DNA of 22,153 bases, from the NCBI GenBank assembly GCA_947460085.1, contig CANHGA010000004.1, positions 1 through 22,153 of the forward strand, written 5' to 3'. The position numbers and the translations under genes were made by a program. Shown piece after piece: positions 1 to 7,441 of this stretch; the stretch's first letter is position 1; every line of letters begins with the position of its first letter. A model generated the notes under the pieces. The model searched no databases, had not been told where the DNA came from, and was given only the letters and a program-made list of their open reading frames with translations. Source of the stretch: Synechococcaceae cyanobacterium (lineage in GTDB: Bacteria; Cyanobacteriota; Cyanobacteriia; PCC-6307; Cyanobiaceae).

Positions 1-697
1 CCACCCACCAGCAATTGCGGGAGAGGTCGGGGGAGTCGAAATTGCGGTAGCCAACGGCGTGGGTGGCCGAATTCACCAGCCAGGTCACGTGATAGACGAT
101 GACCAGGCGCAGGGGGATTGCCCAGAGCACCAGGCCCAGGCCACCGCCGTGCACCCCGGCCGCTTCTCCATACCAGTACAGGCCCAGGGCCAGGGGCAGC
201 TGAACCAGCAGAAACCAACGATCCAGCCAGCGATAGAGGGGATCTTTCTGGAGATCGCCGGTCAGCCGGCCCACGTGTTGGAGGGCTGGGATCTCATGGA
301 GCATCCAGCCGCTATGGGCCCACCACAGGCCCCGGCCAGCATCGTGGTGATCGTTGGATTGGTCTGAAAACTTGTGGTGATGGCGGTGCAGCCCCACCCA
401 CTCGATGGGTCCGCTTTGGCAGGCCAGGGCCCCCATCAGCACCAAGATCCGCTCCACCCACTTGGGGGCGACAAAGCTGCGGTGGGTGACGAGGCGGTGC
501 AGCCCCAGGGTGACCCCTAACACCGTGATCCAGTACAGAACCCCCAGGGCCGCCACCGCTTGCCAGCTCCAAAAGCGGGGCAACAGGGCAAAGACGGCGC
601 CCACATGCATGACGAGCATGAAGGTGGTGGTGCCGAATTTGAACTTGCGCTGCCGGGGCGGAAGCGGGGTCCTGTGCTCCTGAACGGCATCCCGCAT
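1..697 (-). CDS. desC: Acyl-lipid (delta-9 type) fatty acid desaturase, C-terminus cut by window edge
   Basis: Membrane-bound di-iron desaturase that introduces a double bond into acyl chains of membrane lipids, helping keep membranes fluid. About 232 residues are visible from ATG 697. After a short basic N-terminus (RQRKFKFGTTTF) comes a hydrophobic pair of helices, then the first histidine box HRLVTH and the second box HRHHH in the context EWVGLHRHHHKFSD, followed by DHHDAGRGLWWAHSGWMLHE. A second hydrophobic stretch follows (FLLVQLPLALGLYWYG), and the visible part ends in NSATHAVGYRNFDSPD. The third box (HNNHH in this family) should lie just beyond position 1, so the gene is incomplete here, not broken. 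The frame stays open upstream to an ATG at 913, but that would overlap the divergent lyase gene; ATG 697 gives the usual short N-terminus. The regiospecificity (delta-9) is inferred from family resemblance. Confidence 0.88.
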   Translation of the reverse strand, partial: MRDAVQEHRTPLPPRQRKFKFGTTTFMLVMHVGAVFALLPRFWSWQAVAALGVLYWITVLGVTLGLHRLVTHRSFVAPKWVERILVLMGALACQSGPIEWVGLHRHHHKFSDQSNDHHDAGRGLWWAHSGWMLHEIPALQHVGRLTGDLQKDPLYRWLDRWFLLVQLPLALGLYWYGEAAGVHGGGLGLVLWAIPLRLVIVYHVTWLVNSATHAVGYRNFDSPDLSRNCWWV

Positions 698-911
698 GCG
701 GGACTCCTGGGCTGCGTTGGGCCGATCGACCCTCAACAGTTGGGCCTGTAGGTCGGACGCGGGGCTTTTGGAGCTCAAAACCAAGGCTTCCTCCGGTGGC
801 GCGTTAGCCAAGGTCGATGCCTTGGGCCAGCACTCAATAACGACAAAATCTAGGCCGCACCGGGCCGCCCCCGCCTGAAGGGCAGCATGGGGCCAGATGG
901 GCTGCCTCGCC

Positions 912-2171
912 ATGACCGTTTCCGCTTGGGCGGCTGATCAGGTGGCCGCTGCCAGAGAGCGGATTCAGCCCCTGGCTGCGGGGCATACGGCCCAGGTGCG
1001 CCATCGGCTGTCGCGGGTGTTGGACGCCTTTGCGGCGGAACGGTTGGGCACCCAGCACTTCGCTTCGGTGAGTGGCTACGGCCACGGGGATCAGGGCCGC
1101 GAGGTTTTGGATCGGGTGTTTGCCCGGGTGCTCCAGGCCGAGGCGGCCGCCGTGCGGCTTCAATTTGTGAGCGGCACCCATGCCATCGCCGCGGCCCTAT
1201 TTGGGGTGCTGCGCCCCGGTGATCGGCTGTTGGCGATTACGGGGCGCCCCTACGACACCCTGGAGGAGGTGATTGGCATCCGGGGCAGGGGCCAGGGGTC
1301 GCTGGCCGATTTTGGCGTTGCCTATGCCGAGCTTCCCCTCGACGGCCAGGGTCTTGTGGATCGTCCTGCGCTGAAGGAGGCCCTGGCCGAGCCCACCCGC
1401 ATGGTGTTGATCCAGCGCAGCTGCGGCTACAGCTGGCGTCCTTCCCTGGGGGTGGATGAAATCGGGGAGCTCTGTGAGCTCGTCAAAGCCATCCAGCCGG
1501 AGTGTGTGTGTTTTGTCGACAACTGCTACGGGGAGCTGGTGCAGGCCCAGGAGCCGACGGCGGTGGGCGCTGATCTGATCGCAGGTTCCCTGATCAAAAA
1601 CCTGGGCGGCACCATTGCGCCAACGGGCGGTTACGTGGCGGGTCGGGCCGACTTGGTGGAGATGGCCTGCTGCCGGCTCACGGCCCCTGGCATTGGCTCG
1701 GAGGGGGGCACGGGTTTTGATCTGCACCGGTTGCTCTTCCAAGGGCTGTTTTTGGCGCCCCAGATGGTGGCCGAAGCCTTGATCAGCGCGGAGTTGCTGG
1801 CAGAGGTGTTTGCCAATTTGGGTTTTGCGGTGCATCCCCAGGCCGGTGCGGTGCGCAGTGATGTGATCCAGGCCATTCGCTTGGGGTCCCCCGAGCCCTT
1901 GAAGGCGGTGTGCCGGGCGTTTCAAGCGGCGTCTCCGGTGGGGGCCTATCTCGATCCCGTGCCAGCTCCGATGCCTGGCTATGCCAGCGACTTGGTGATG
2001 GCGGGGGGCACCTTCATCGATGGCAGCACCAGTGAATTTTCGGCCGATGCCCCCCTGCGGGAGCCCTATGTGCTCTATGCCCAAGGCGGCACCCACCACG
2101 CCCATGGGGAGCTGGCGATGGAGCGGGCGCTGGTGGCCTTGGCCGAAACGGGGGCAATTCAGGCAAACTGA
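912..2171 (+). CDS. Methionine gamma-lyase family protein (PLP-dependent, 'aluminum resistance protein' family)
   Basis: Predicted cytosolic fold-type I PLP enzyme of about 419 residues, of the family annotated as methionine gamma-lyase-like or YnbB/aluminum resistance protein. Visible family features are the N-terminal substrate/cofactor region SGYGHGDQGRE, the segment FVSGTHAIAAALFGVLRPGD, the aspartate-containing strand VCFVDNCYGEL, and the probable Schiff-base lysine in AGSLIKNLGGTIAPTGGY. The C-terminus has the conserved GGTHHAHGELAMERAL. The true substrate is unknown for most of this family; C-S lyase activity is an inference from fold. ATG 912 is preferred to the in-frame ATG 897 because the resulting MTVSAWAADQ start looks more typical, but neither has a clear Shine-Dalgarno. 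It is followed after 20 bases by gcvH, so it is probably co-transcribed with the glycine cleavage genes. Confidence 0.85.
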   Translation: MTVSAWAADQVAAARERIQPLAAGHTAQVRHRLSRVLDAFAAERLGTQHFASVSGYGHGDQGREVLDRVFARVLQAEAAAVRLQFVSGTHAIAAALFGVLRPGDRLLAITGRPYDTLEEVIGIRGRGQGSLADFGVAYAELPLDGQGLVDRPALKEALAEPTRMVLIQRSCGYSWRPSLGVDEIGELCELVKAIQPECVCFVDNCYGELVQAQEPTAVGADLIAGSLIKNLGGTIAPTGGYVAGRADLVEMACCRLTAPGIGSEGGTGFDLHRLLFQGLFLAPQMVAEALISAELLAEVFANLGFAVHPQAGAVRSDVIQAIRLGSPEPLKAVCRAFQAASPVGAYLDPVPAPMPGYASDLVMAGGTFIDGSTSEFSADAPLREPYVLYAQGGTHHAHGELAMERALVALAETGAIQAN

Positions 2172-2191
2172 GCCCACCGAGTGGCTGGCCG

Positions 2192-2581
2192 ATGGCGTCC
2201 AATTTCCCGAGCGACTGCCGCTACGCCGATAGCCATGAATACGTGCGGCCCGAGGGCGGCCGGCTGCGGTTGGGCCTGAGTGCCTTTGCCATTGATCAGC
2301 TCGGCGACATCGTTTTTGTGGAGTTGCCCGAGGTGGGATCCCAGCTCACTGCGGGTCAGAGCTTTGGCAGTGTCGAATCGGTGAAAGCGGTGGAAGACCT
2401 GCTGTCGCCGATCACAGGGGTTGTCGAGGCCAGGAATGAGTCCGTGTTGGCGAGTCCCGAAGAATTGCAAAACGACCCCTATGGGGAAGGTTGGTTGTTG
2501 GTGATTCAGCCCAGCGATCCAGCGGAGCTGGACGGCCTGATGGATGCGGAGCGCTACGGCGCCAAGGTGCAAGGCGCTTGA
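2192..2581 (+). CDS. gcvH: Glycine cleavage system H protein
   Basis: Small lipoyl carrier (129 residues) that shuttles the aminomethyl group between the P, T and L proteins of the glycine cleavage complex. The lipoylation site is Lys65 in SVESVKAVEDLLSPITG, and the protein also shows the typical HEYVRPEG start of the lipoyl domain and the C-terminal NDPYGEGWLLVIQPSDP. Length and domain order are normal for a complete GcvH. Its TGA stop shares one base with the ATG of gcvP (TGATG at 2579-2583), so the two are translationally coupled. In cyanobacteria this complex clears glycine formed from photorespiratory glycolate and supplies one-carbon units. Confidence 0.97.
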   Translation: MASNFPSDCRYADSHEYVRPEGGRLRLGLSAFAIDQLGDIVFVELPEVGSQLTAGQSFGSVESVKAVEDLLSPITGVVEARNESVLASPEELQNDPYGEGWLLVIQPSDPAELDGLMDAERYGAKVQGA

Positions 2582-5508
2582 TGTCAGTAGCTCCCCCAAC
2601 CTTTGAGGCCCGTCATCTGGGGCCTTCCCAGGATGACCAGAGACAGATGCTGGCTGAGTTGGGTGCGTCCAGCCTCGAGGATTTGGCTAGCCAAATTGTG
2701 CCGGCTGAGATCTTGCTTCCCCCTGGTGAGGCGCTGGCTGGCTTGCCCGAGCCCTGCGGGGAGGCCCAGGCCCTGGCCGAATTAGCCCAGATTGCCGCCC
2801 AAAACCAGGTGGTGCGCAGCCTGATTGGCCAGGGCTACTACGGCACGGCAACTCCGGCGGTGATCCAGCGCCATGTGTTCGAGAACCCAGCCTGGTACAC
2901 GGCCTACACCCCCTATCAAGCTGAAATTGCCCAGGGCCGGCTGGAGGCCCTGCTCAATTTCCAAACCCTGATCAGCGAGCTGACCGGGCTGCCGATTGCC
3001 AATGCTTCGTTGCTCGATGAGGCCACCGCCGCCGCTGAGGCGATGGCCATGGCCCTGTCGGTGGGCAAGCGGCCCCAGGCCCATCGTTTTTTGGTCGATC
3101 AGGCCGTCTTCCCCCAAACCCTGGCGGTGCTCCAGACCCGTGCCGAGCCCCTGGGGATTGCGCTGGAGTTGATTGATGCCCAGGCCCTGGCGGCCTCGGG
3201 GATTGCCGACCCAACCCTGGCTGGGGATGTGTTTGGGCTGTTGTTGCAGCTGCCGGGAGCTGGGGGTGGTTTGTGGGATCCGTCACCCCTCCTGGCTGCG
3301 GCCCGGGCAGCTGGGGTGATCACAGCGGTGGCGATCGATCCATTGGCCCAGGTGTTGCTCCAGCCGGTGGGGGAGCTGGGGGCGGATATCGCCGTGGGCA
3401 GCACCCAGCGTTTTGGGGTGCCCATGGGTTTTGGGGGCCCCCACGCGGCGTTCTTTGCCACCACCGAGGCCTTTAAGCGCCAGATTCCTGGTCGCCTGGT
3501 GGGTCAGTCCCTCGATGCGGAAGGCCAGGGCGCCCTGCGCTTGGCCCTCCAGACCCGCGAGCAGCACATCCGCCGCGACAAGGCCACCAGCAACATCTGT
3601 ACGGCCCAGGTGCTCCTGGCTGTGATGGCCGGCTTCTATGCCGTGCACCACGGCCCCGATGGTTTGACCGCCATCGCCCAGCGGTTGCTGGCCCTGCGCT
3701 GCGCCTTGGCCGCGGGGCTGGGGGCTTTGGGCCTGGCGGTGGAGCCTGGACCTGGATTTGACACCCTCAGCCTGCCCTCGGCCCATCCCAATGGGCTCGT
3801 GGCCAGGGCCTTGGCCGGTGGTTTCAATCTCCGCCCAGGGGACGCGGCCGTGGGCATCAGCCTCGATGAGCTGAGTTCCCTTGAGGAATTGCAAGCCCTG
3901 TTGGCGGCCTTGGCTGATGGTCCCGGCCAGGCCGCCCAGGCCCAAGCAGCCTGCATGGAGGCCTGGCATCAGGGGAGCCTGGAAGAGGCCTGGTCTGAGC
4001 TGCCGTTGCGCCAGGGGCCATGGCTGGGCCAGGCCGTGTTTCACCACTACCGCAGTGAAACCGAACTCCTGCGCTACATCCAACGGCTGGTCAGCAAGGA
4101 CCTCTCCCTGGTGCACGGCATGATCCCGCTGGGCAGCTGCACGATGAAGCTGAACGCGGCGGCGGAACTGGCGCCCGTGAGTTGGCCGGCGTTTAGCCAG
4201 TTGCATCCCTTTGCTCCTCCGGCCCAGGCGGCCGGCTACCAGCGGTTGGCGGCTGATTTGGAGCGCTGGCTTGCTGCGATCACCGGCTTTGCAGCCGTGT
4301 CGCTCCAGCCCAATGCCGGATCCCAAGGGGAATACGCCGGGCTTTTGGCGATTCGGGCCTGGCATCGCAGCCGCGGCGAAGGTCATCGTCGGGTGTGCCT
4401 GATCCCCACCAGTGCCCATGGCACCAACCCCGCCAGTGCGGTGATGGCGGGCATGCAAGTGGTGCCGGTTGCCTGTGATGGGGACGGCAACATCGATTGG
4501 GCTGATCTCGAAGCCCAGGCCCAGGCCCACGGGGAGCATTTGGCGGCCCTGATGGTCACCTATCCCTCCACCCACGGGGTCTTTGAGGCCGGCATCACCA
4601 GAATTTGCGCCCTGGTCCACGGCCATGGGGGCCAGGTGTATCTCGATGGGGCCAACCTCAACGCCCAGGTGGGCTTGTGCAAGCCGGGGCTCTATGGCGC
4701 CGATGTCTGCCACCTCAACCTGCACAAGACGTTCTGTATTCCCCATGGCGGCGGCGGTCCGGGGGTTGGACCGATCGCGGTGGCCGAGCACCTGGTGCCC
4801 TTCTTGCCTGGATCGGTTGGTGATCCCCTCGCAGATGGGGCGGGTCAGGTGTCGGCGGCCCCCTTGGGCAGCGCCAGCATCCTGCCGATCAGTTGGATGT
4901 ACATCCGCATGATGGGTGGTAGCGGCTTGCGCACGGCCAGCCAGGTGGCCTTGCTGGCGGCCAACCTGATTGCCGAGCGCCTCGATCCCCATTTCCCGGT
5001 GCTGTTTCGCGGCGCCCATGGCCGGGTGGCCCACGAGTGCATCCTTGATTTGCGGCCGTTGAAGCGGGCCGTGGGCCTGGAGGTCGACGACCTGGCCAAA
5101 CGGCTGATGGATTTTGGTTTCCATGCCCCCACCGTCAGCTGGCCGGTGGCCGGGACGGTGATGGTGGAGCCCACCGAGAGTGAGTCGTTGGCGGAGATTG
5201 ATCGCTTTTGTGCAGCGATGGTGGCGATTCGGGCCGAGGCGGCTGCGATCGAGGCAGGGGAGCTGGATCCCGCCAACAACCCGCTGAAGCGAGCTCCCCA
5301 CACCCTGGCTGCAGTGACGGCCGATGGTTGGGATCGGCCCTATAGCCGGAGCCAGGCCGCATTCCCGGCCGGTGATGGCCAGAGAAGCAACAAGTTTTGG
5401 CCTGCAGTTGCCCGCATTGACAATGCTTACGGCGATCGCAATTTGGTGTGCACGTGTCCTTCAGTTGAGGAACTGGCCCAGCGAACCCTTGCACAGGCTG
5501 TCAATTAG
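2581..5508 (+). CDS. gcvP: Glycine dehydrogenase (decarboxylating), P protein
   Basis: PLP enzyme of 975 residues that decarboxylates glycine and passes the aminomethyl group to the lipoyl arm of GcvH. It is the single-chain form: an N-terminal non-catalytic half (with GYYGTATPAVIQRHVFENPAWYT split across the pocket region) and a C-terminal catalytic half. The Schiff-base lysine is Lys716 in LNLHKTFCIPHGGGGPG. Other conserved segments are MIPLGSCTMKLN, QPNAGSQGEYAGL and PTSAHGTNPASA. ATG 2581 is chosen because it overlaps the gcvH stop by one base and gives the family-like start MSVAPPTFEARHLGPS; an in-frame ATG at 2491 would lie inside gcvH. gcvT and lpd are not in this window. Confidence 0.97.
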   Translation: MSVAPPTFEARHLGPSQDDQRQMLAELGASSLEDLASQIVPAEILLPPGEALAGLPEPCGEAQALAELAQIAAQNQVVRSLIGQGYYGTATPAVIQRHVFENPAWYTAYTPYQAEIAQGRLEALLNFQTLISELTGLPIANASLLDEATAAAEAMAMALSVGKRPQAHRFLVDQAVFPQTLAVLQTRAEPLGIALELIDAQALAASGIADPTLAGDVFGLLLQLPGAGGGLWDPSPLLAAARAAGVITAVAIDPLAQVLLQPVGELGADIAVGSTQRFGVPMGFGGPHAAFFATTEAFKRQIPGRLVGQSLDAEGQGALRLALQTREQHIRRDKATSNICTAQVLLAVMAGFYAVHHGPDGLTAIAQRLLALRCALAAGLGALGLAVEPGPGFDTLSLPSAHPNGLVARALAGGFNLRPGDAAVGISLDELSSLEELQALLAALADGPGQAAQAQAACMEAWHQGSLEEAWSELPLRQGPWLGQAVFHHYRSETELLRYIQRLVSKDLSLVHGMIPLGSCTMKLNAAAELAPVSWPAFSQLHPFAPPAQAAGYQRLAADLERWLAAITGFAAVSLQPNAGSQGEYAGLLAIRAWHRSRGEGHRRVCLIPTSAHGTNPASAVMAGMQVVPVACDGDGNIDWADLEAQAQAHGEHLAALMVTYPSTHGVFEAGITRICALVHGHGGQVYLDGANLNAQVGLCKPGLYGADVCHLNLHKTFCIPHGGGGPGVGPIAVAEHLVPFLPGSVGDPLADGAGQVSAAPLGSASILPISWMYIRMMGGSGLRTASQVALLAANLIAERLDPHFPVLFRGAHGRVAHECILDLRPLKRAVGLEVDDLAKRLMDFGFHAPTVSWPVAGTVMVEPTESESLAEIDRFCAAMVAIRAEAAAIEAGELDPANNPLKRAPHTLAAVTADGWDRPYSRSQAAFPAGDGQRSNKFWPAVARIDNAYGDRNLVCTCPSVEELAQRTLAQAVN
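5432..5439. repeat. HIP1 octamer GCGATCGC
   Basis: Exact copy of the highly iterated palindrome common in many cyanobacterial genomes; lies in the 3' end of gcvP. Confidence 0.85.
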
Positions 5509-5543
5509 GCTGTTTATGGCGCACAATGGGGTGAGATTGAAAT

Positions 5544-5583
5544 AAGCAAAGTTCAGAAGTTTTGCTTCGGGCCTTGCTTTTTT
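5544..5583 (+). terminator. Weak candidate terminator after gcvP
   Basis: An inverted repeat AAGCAAA (5544-5550) and TTTGCTT (5561-5567) can form a 7-bp stem, extendable by two wobble pairs. A run of six T follows at 5578-5583, but about ten bases after the stem instead of directly. It lies 36 bases past the gcvP stop and before the small ORF at 5666. The stem is AT-rich and the spacing is not ideal, so it may be an attenuating structure or chance. Confidence 0.3.
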
Positions 5584-5665
5584 GATCCAATTTGCTTCAA
5601 AGGTGTCCATAGGCGATTGCTCTTGGCACCATTTCAGCAGCTTCGCCATTCATCGTTTGGGGATC

Positions 5666-5926
5666 ATGAACGGCACCAACAACGGCTCTGGCAGCAAGGG
5701 TTCTGCTACCAAAGCGTCTGCTACCAAAGCGTCTTCCACCAAGGGCCCTGACCAATCCATCAGGACCACATCTACCGTTCGGGTCGAAGGCACCAATGTG
5801 GTGCGGGTTCCCTTCGGTGTTCGCCAATCGCGCCGGGTTAAGCCCAAGCGTCCGGACCATTGGGCCACCTTGGTGCTGCCTTTCCACGCCGGCGGCCAGC
5901 CCACCCCCCCACCGCAGGCGGCCTAG
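5666..5926 (+). CDS. Small basic protein of unknown function with N-terminal SATKA repeats
   Basis: Unrecognised 86-residue protein. The N-terminal third is low-complexity, built from a five-residue unit (SATKA, SATKA, SSTKG) encoded by a 15-base tandem repeat. The remainder looks folded and constrained: STVRVEGTNVVRVPFGVRQ, then a basic patch SRRVKPKRPDHW and the hydrophobic ATLVLPF, ending in a proline-rich tail. No signal peptide, membrane helix or cysteine motif is visible. ATG 5666 is preferred over an in-frame ATG at 5582 because the extra 28 residues would overlap the possible terminator region and look unlike the rest. It is convergent with rubrerythrin, the stop codons being separated by 13 bases. 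The mix of low-complexity and well-formed segments suggests a real gene; function cannot be stated. Confidence 0.6.
   Translation: MNGTNNGSGSKGSATKASATKASSTKGPDQSIRTTSTVRVEGTNVVRVPFGVRQSRRVKPKRPDHWATLVLPFHAGGQPTPPPQAA
5702..5746 (+). repeat. 15-base tandem repeat, three copies
   Basis: Two identical units of TCTGCTACCAAAGCG (5702-5716 and 5717-5731) followed by a degenerate third (TCTTCCACCAAGGGC, 5732-5746). They are in frame and encode the SATKA units in the small protein. The exact identity of the first two copies suggests recent slippage duplication. Confidence 0.85.
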
Positions 5927-5939
5927 GGCTTGGCGCCGT

Positions 5940-6653
5940 TTAGGCGGCCAGCAGGGCTGGCGGGCAATAGGGAATGAAGTTGGCCTTGCGGGTTTGGCAG
6001 ATCGGACAAATCCAGGAATCCGGAATGGATTCGAAGGGGGTGCCGGCGGCAATGCCTGAATCCGGATCCCCCTTGGTGGGGTCGTAAATCATCGAGCAAA
6101 CCTTGCAAATCCACAGCCCCGGGGTGGCGGTGGCGGCATCGCCAGCGCTGCCCTTGCCCTGGAGGGCTTCGAGGGCGACGCCGTAGCGCTCGGCGTGGTG
6201 GTGCTCAATGGGTACGAGAAAGCCGAAGTTGCTGGCGGCCTTGCGGAAGATTCCGGCATGGGCCTTGGACTCGGAGATTTGCTCCTGGAATTCGGCGCTG
6301 GCCCCGGCGTCGCGATCGCGCTCGGCCTGGACGGCAAACTCCGGATACATCGTTGTGTATTCGTAGGTCTCCCCCTCGATCGCCAGCTCCAGACAGCGGC
6401 TTAAGACGGCGGCCTTCTCTGCCCCAGAGAGCGCCTCGGGATCGTCGATCACTAATTCGGGGTGCAGCAGGCGGAAGTGGGCAAAGGCGTGCTCCGTTTC
6501 CTGGTTGGCCGTGTCTTTAAACAGGCGGGCGAGCTCCTTGTTGCCGAGCTGTTGGGCGACGGCAGCAAAAAACAGATATTTGCGGTTGGCCATGCTTTCC
6601 CCGCCAAACGCGGCTTCGAGGTTGGCGGCGGTGTTGGGATTGGAGAGGTCCAT
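5940..6653 (-). CDS. Rubrerythrin (peroxide-scavenging non-haem di-iron protein)
   Basis: Cytosolic 237-residue protein expected to reduce hydrogen peroxide at a di-iron centre, fed by a rubredoxin-like FeS4 domain. The N-terminal four-helix domain (about 1-160) carries the expected ligands: Glu19 (GGESMANRKY), the QETEH motif with Glu52/Glu54 and His55, Glu93/Glu95 in EGETYEY, and Glu128/His132 in SESKAHAGIF. After a flexible Ala/Gly-rich linker, the C-terminal rubredoxin domain has CxxC pairs at Cys183/186 (WICKVCSMIYDP) and Cys216/219 (SWICPICQ). All parts of a classical rubrerythrin are present. It reads away from the upstream dev genes with an 86-base gap, so it may be transcribed alone from a promoter there. 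Confidence 0.94.
   Translation of the reverse strand: MDLSNPNTAANLEAAFGGESMANRKYLFFAAVAQQLGNKELARLFKDTANQETEHAFAHFRLLHPELVIDDPEALSGAEKAAVLSRCLELAIEGETYEYTTMYPEFAVQAERDRDAGASAEFQEQISESKAHAGIFRKAASNFGFLVPIEHHHAERYGVALEALQGKGSAGDAATATPGLWICKVCSMIYDPTKGDPDSGIAAGTPFESIPDSWICPICQTRKANFIPYCPPALLAA
6312..6319. repeat. HIP1 octamer GCGATCGC
   Basis: Exact HIP1 palindrome inside the rubrerythrin gene. Confidence 0.85.
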
Positions 6654-6685
6654 GGCAGGGCTGGCAAGGGGCGGGCAATGGGGAA

Positions 6686-6691
6686 ACTATA
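6686..6691 (-). promoter_or_regulatory. Candidate -10 element for rubrerythrin
   Basis: Reading leftward, TATAGT differs from the TATAAT consensus by one base and lies about 33 bases before the rubrerythrin ATG (6653). I see no good -35 hexamer at the expected distance, so this is only a suggestion. Confidence 0.3.
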
Positions 6692-6739
6692 GGCTAAGTC
6701 GGAGTGAGTATGAGTTGGCTGCTTGCGCGGTGGTTGGAG

Positions 6740-7441
6740 TTAGCTCTCCGCCAGGGCTCCAGCTTCAAGAGCCACGATGCGATCAGCGATGTCGAGCACT
6801 TTGTTGTCGTGGGTCACCATCACAATCCCGGCTTGCTGCTCCTTTGCAAGGCGTTGAAACAGATCCACCACGTCCCTGCCGGATTCGCGATCCAAGGCGG
6901 CGGTGGGCTCGTCTGCCAGCAACAACTTGGGACCTGCCACCAGGGCCCTGGCAATGGCGACCCGTTGCTTTTGCCCGCCGGAGAGTTTGGCCGGCTGGTA
7001 GTGGAGGCGATGGCCCAGGCCCACCTGCTCCAATCCTTCCTGGCAGCGTCCATCCATGGCGGAGCGACCCTGCTTGAGCCATGCCGGCAGCACTTCGAGC
7101 CCAAGGCGCACGTTTTGCAGGGCTGAGAGATAGGGCATCAAATTGTGCGCTTGAAAGATGAAGCCCACCTGACGCCGCAGCCGCGTTAGCTCTGGGTTGC
7201 GTGCATCTTTGAGCTCATGGCCAAAAATGCGCAAGCTGCCTTCTTGGGCTGCCCGCAGGGCTCCCACCATGGTGAGCAGGGTGGTTTTCCCCGAACCTGA
7301 GGGGCCCGTAAGAATGACAATTTCCCCGGGATTTACGCTTAGGTTGATGTTGCGCAGCACCTGTTTGGGACTTCCAGCCTCATCAAACCAATGGTTCAGC
7401 CCCCTAATCTCAACGAGGGGTTGGCTGCCTGAGGTTGTCAT
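6740..7441 (-). CDS. devA: DevA-type ABC transporter ATP-binding protein
   Basis: ATPase subunit (233 residues) of a DevBCA exporter. Seen directly: Walker A GPSGSGKT at 46-53, Q-loop near FIFQAHN (95-100), ABC signature LSGGQKQR at 153-160, Walker B KLLLADEPT at 172-180 and the switch histidine in MVTHD (His211). The sequence belongs with the MacB/LolD-like class that powers FtsX-type permeases. ATG 7441 shares one base with the devC stop (TGATG), so translation is coupled; a TTG one codon earlier is less likely. In heterocystous cyanobacteria DevBCA with TolC exports envelope glycolipids. The substrate in unicellular species is unknown, and nothing here reveals it. Confidence 0.93.
   Translation of the reverse strand: MTTSGSQPLVEIRGLNHWFDEAGSPKQVLRNINLSVNPGEIVILTGPSGSGKTTLLTMVGALRAAQEGSLRIFGHELKDARNPELTRLRRQVGFIFQAHNLMPYLSALQNVRLGLEVLPAWLKQGRSAMDGRCQEGLEQVGLGHRLHYQPAKLSGGQKQRVAIARALVAGPKLLLADEPTAALDRESGRDVVDLFQRLAKEQQAGIVMVTHDNKVLDIADRIVALEAGALAES

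Noticed and set aside
1197..2177. 326-codon open frame on the minus strand
   Set aside because: Antisense to the methionine gamma-lyase-like gene; His/Arg/Gly-rich with no family features.
2491..2580. Earlier in-frame ATG for gcvP
   Set aside because: It would lie inside gcvH; the overlapping TGATG start at 2581 gives the normal N-terminus.
3283..5301. 672-codon open frame on the minus strand
   Set aside because: It lies wholly opposite gcvP, whose reading frame is certain, and its product is a His/Gly/Gln/Arg-rich composition typical of antisense frames in GC-rich DNA.
5926..5960. Possible bidirectional terminator between the small ORF and rubrerythrin
   Set aside because: GC-rich complementarity (GCCG/CGGC) exists around 5935-5950, but there is no T-run on either side and the stem is only four clean base pairs.
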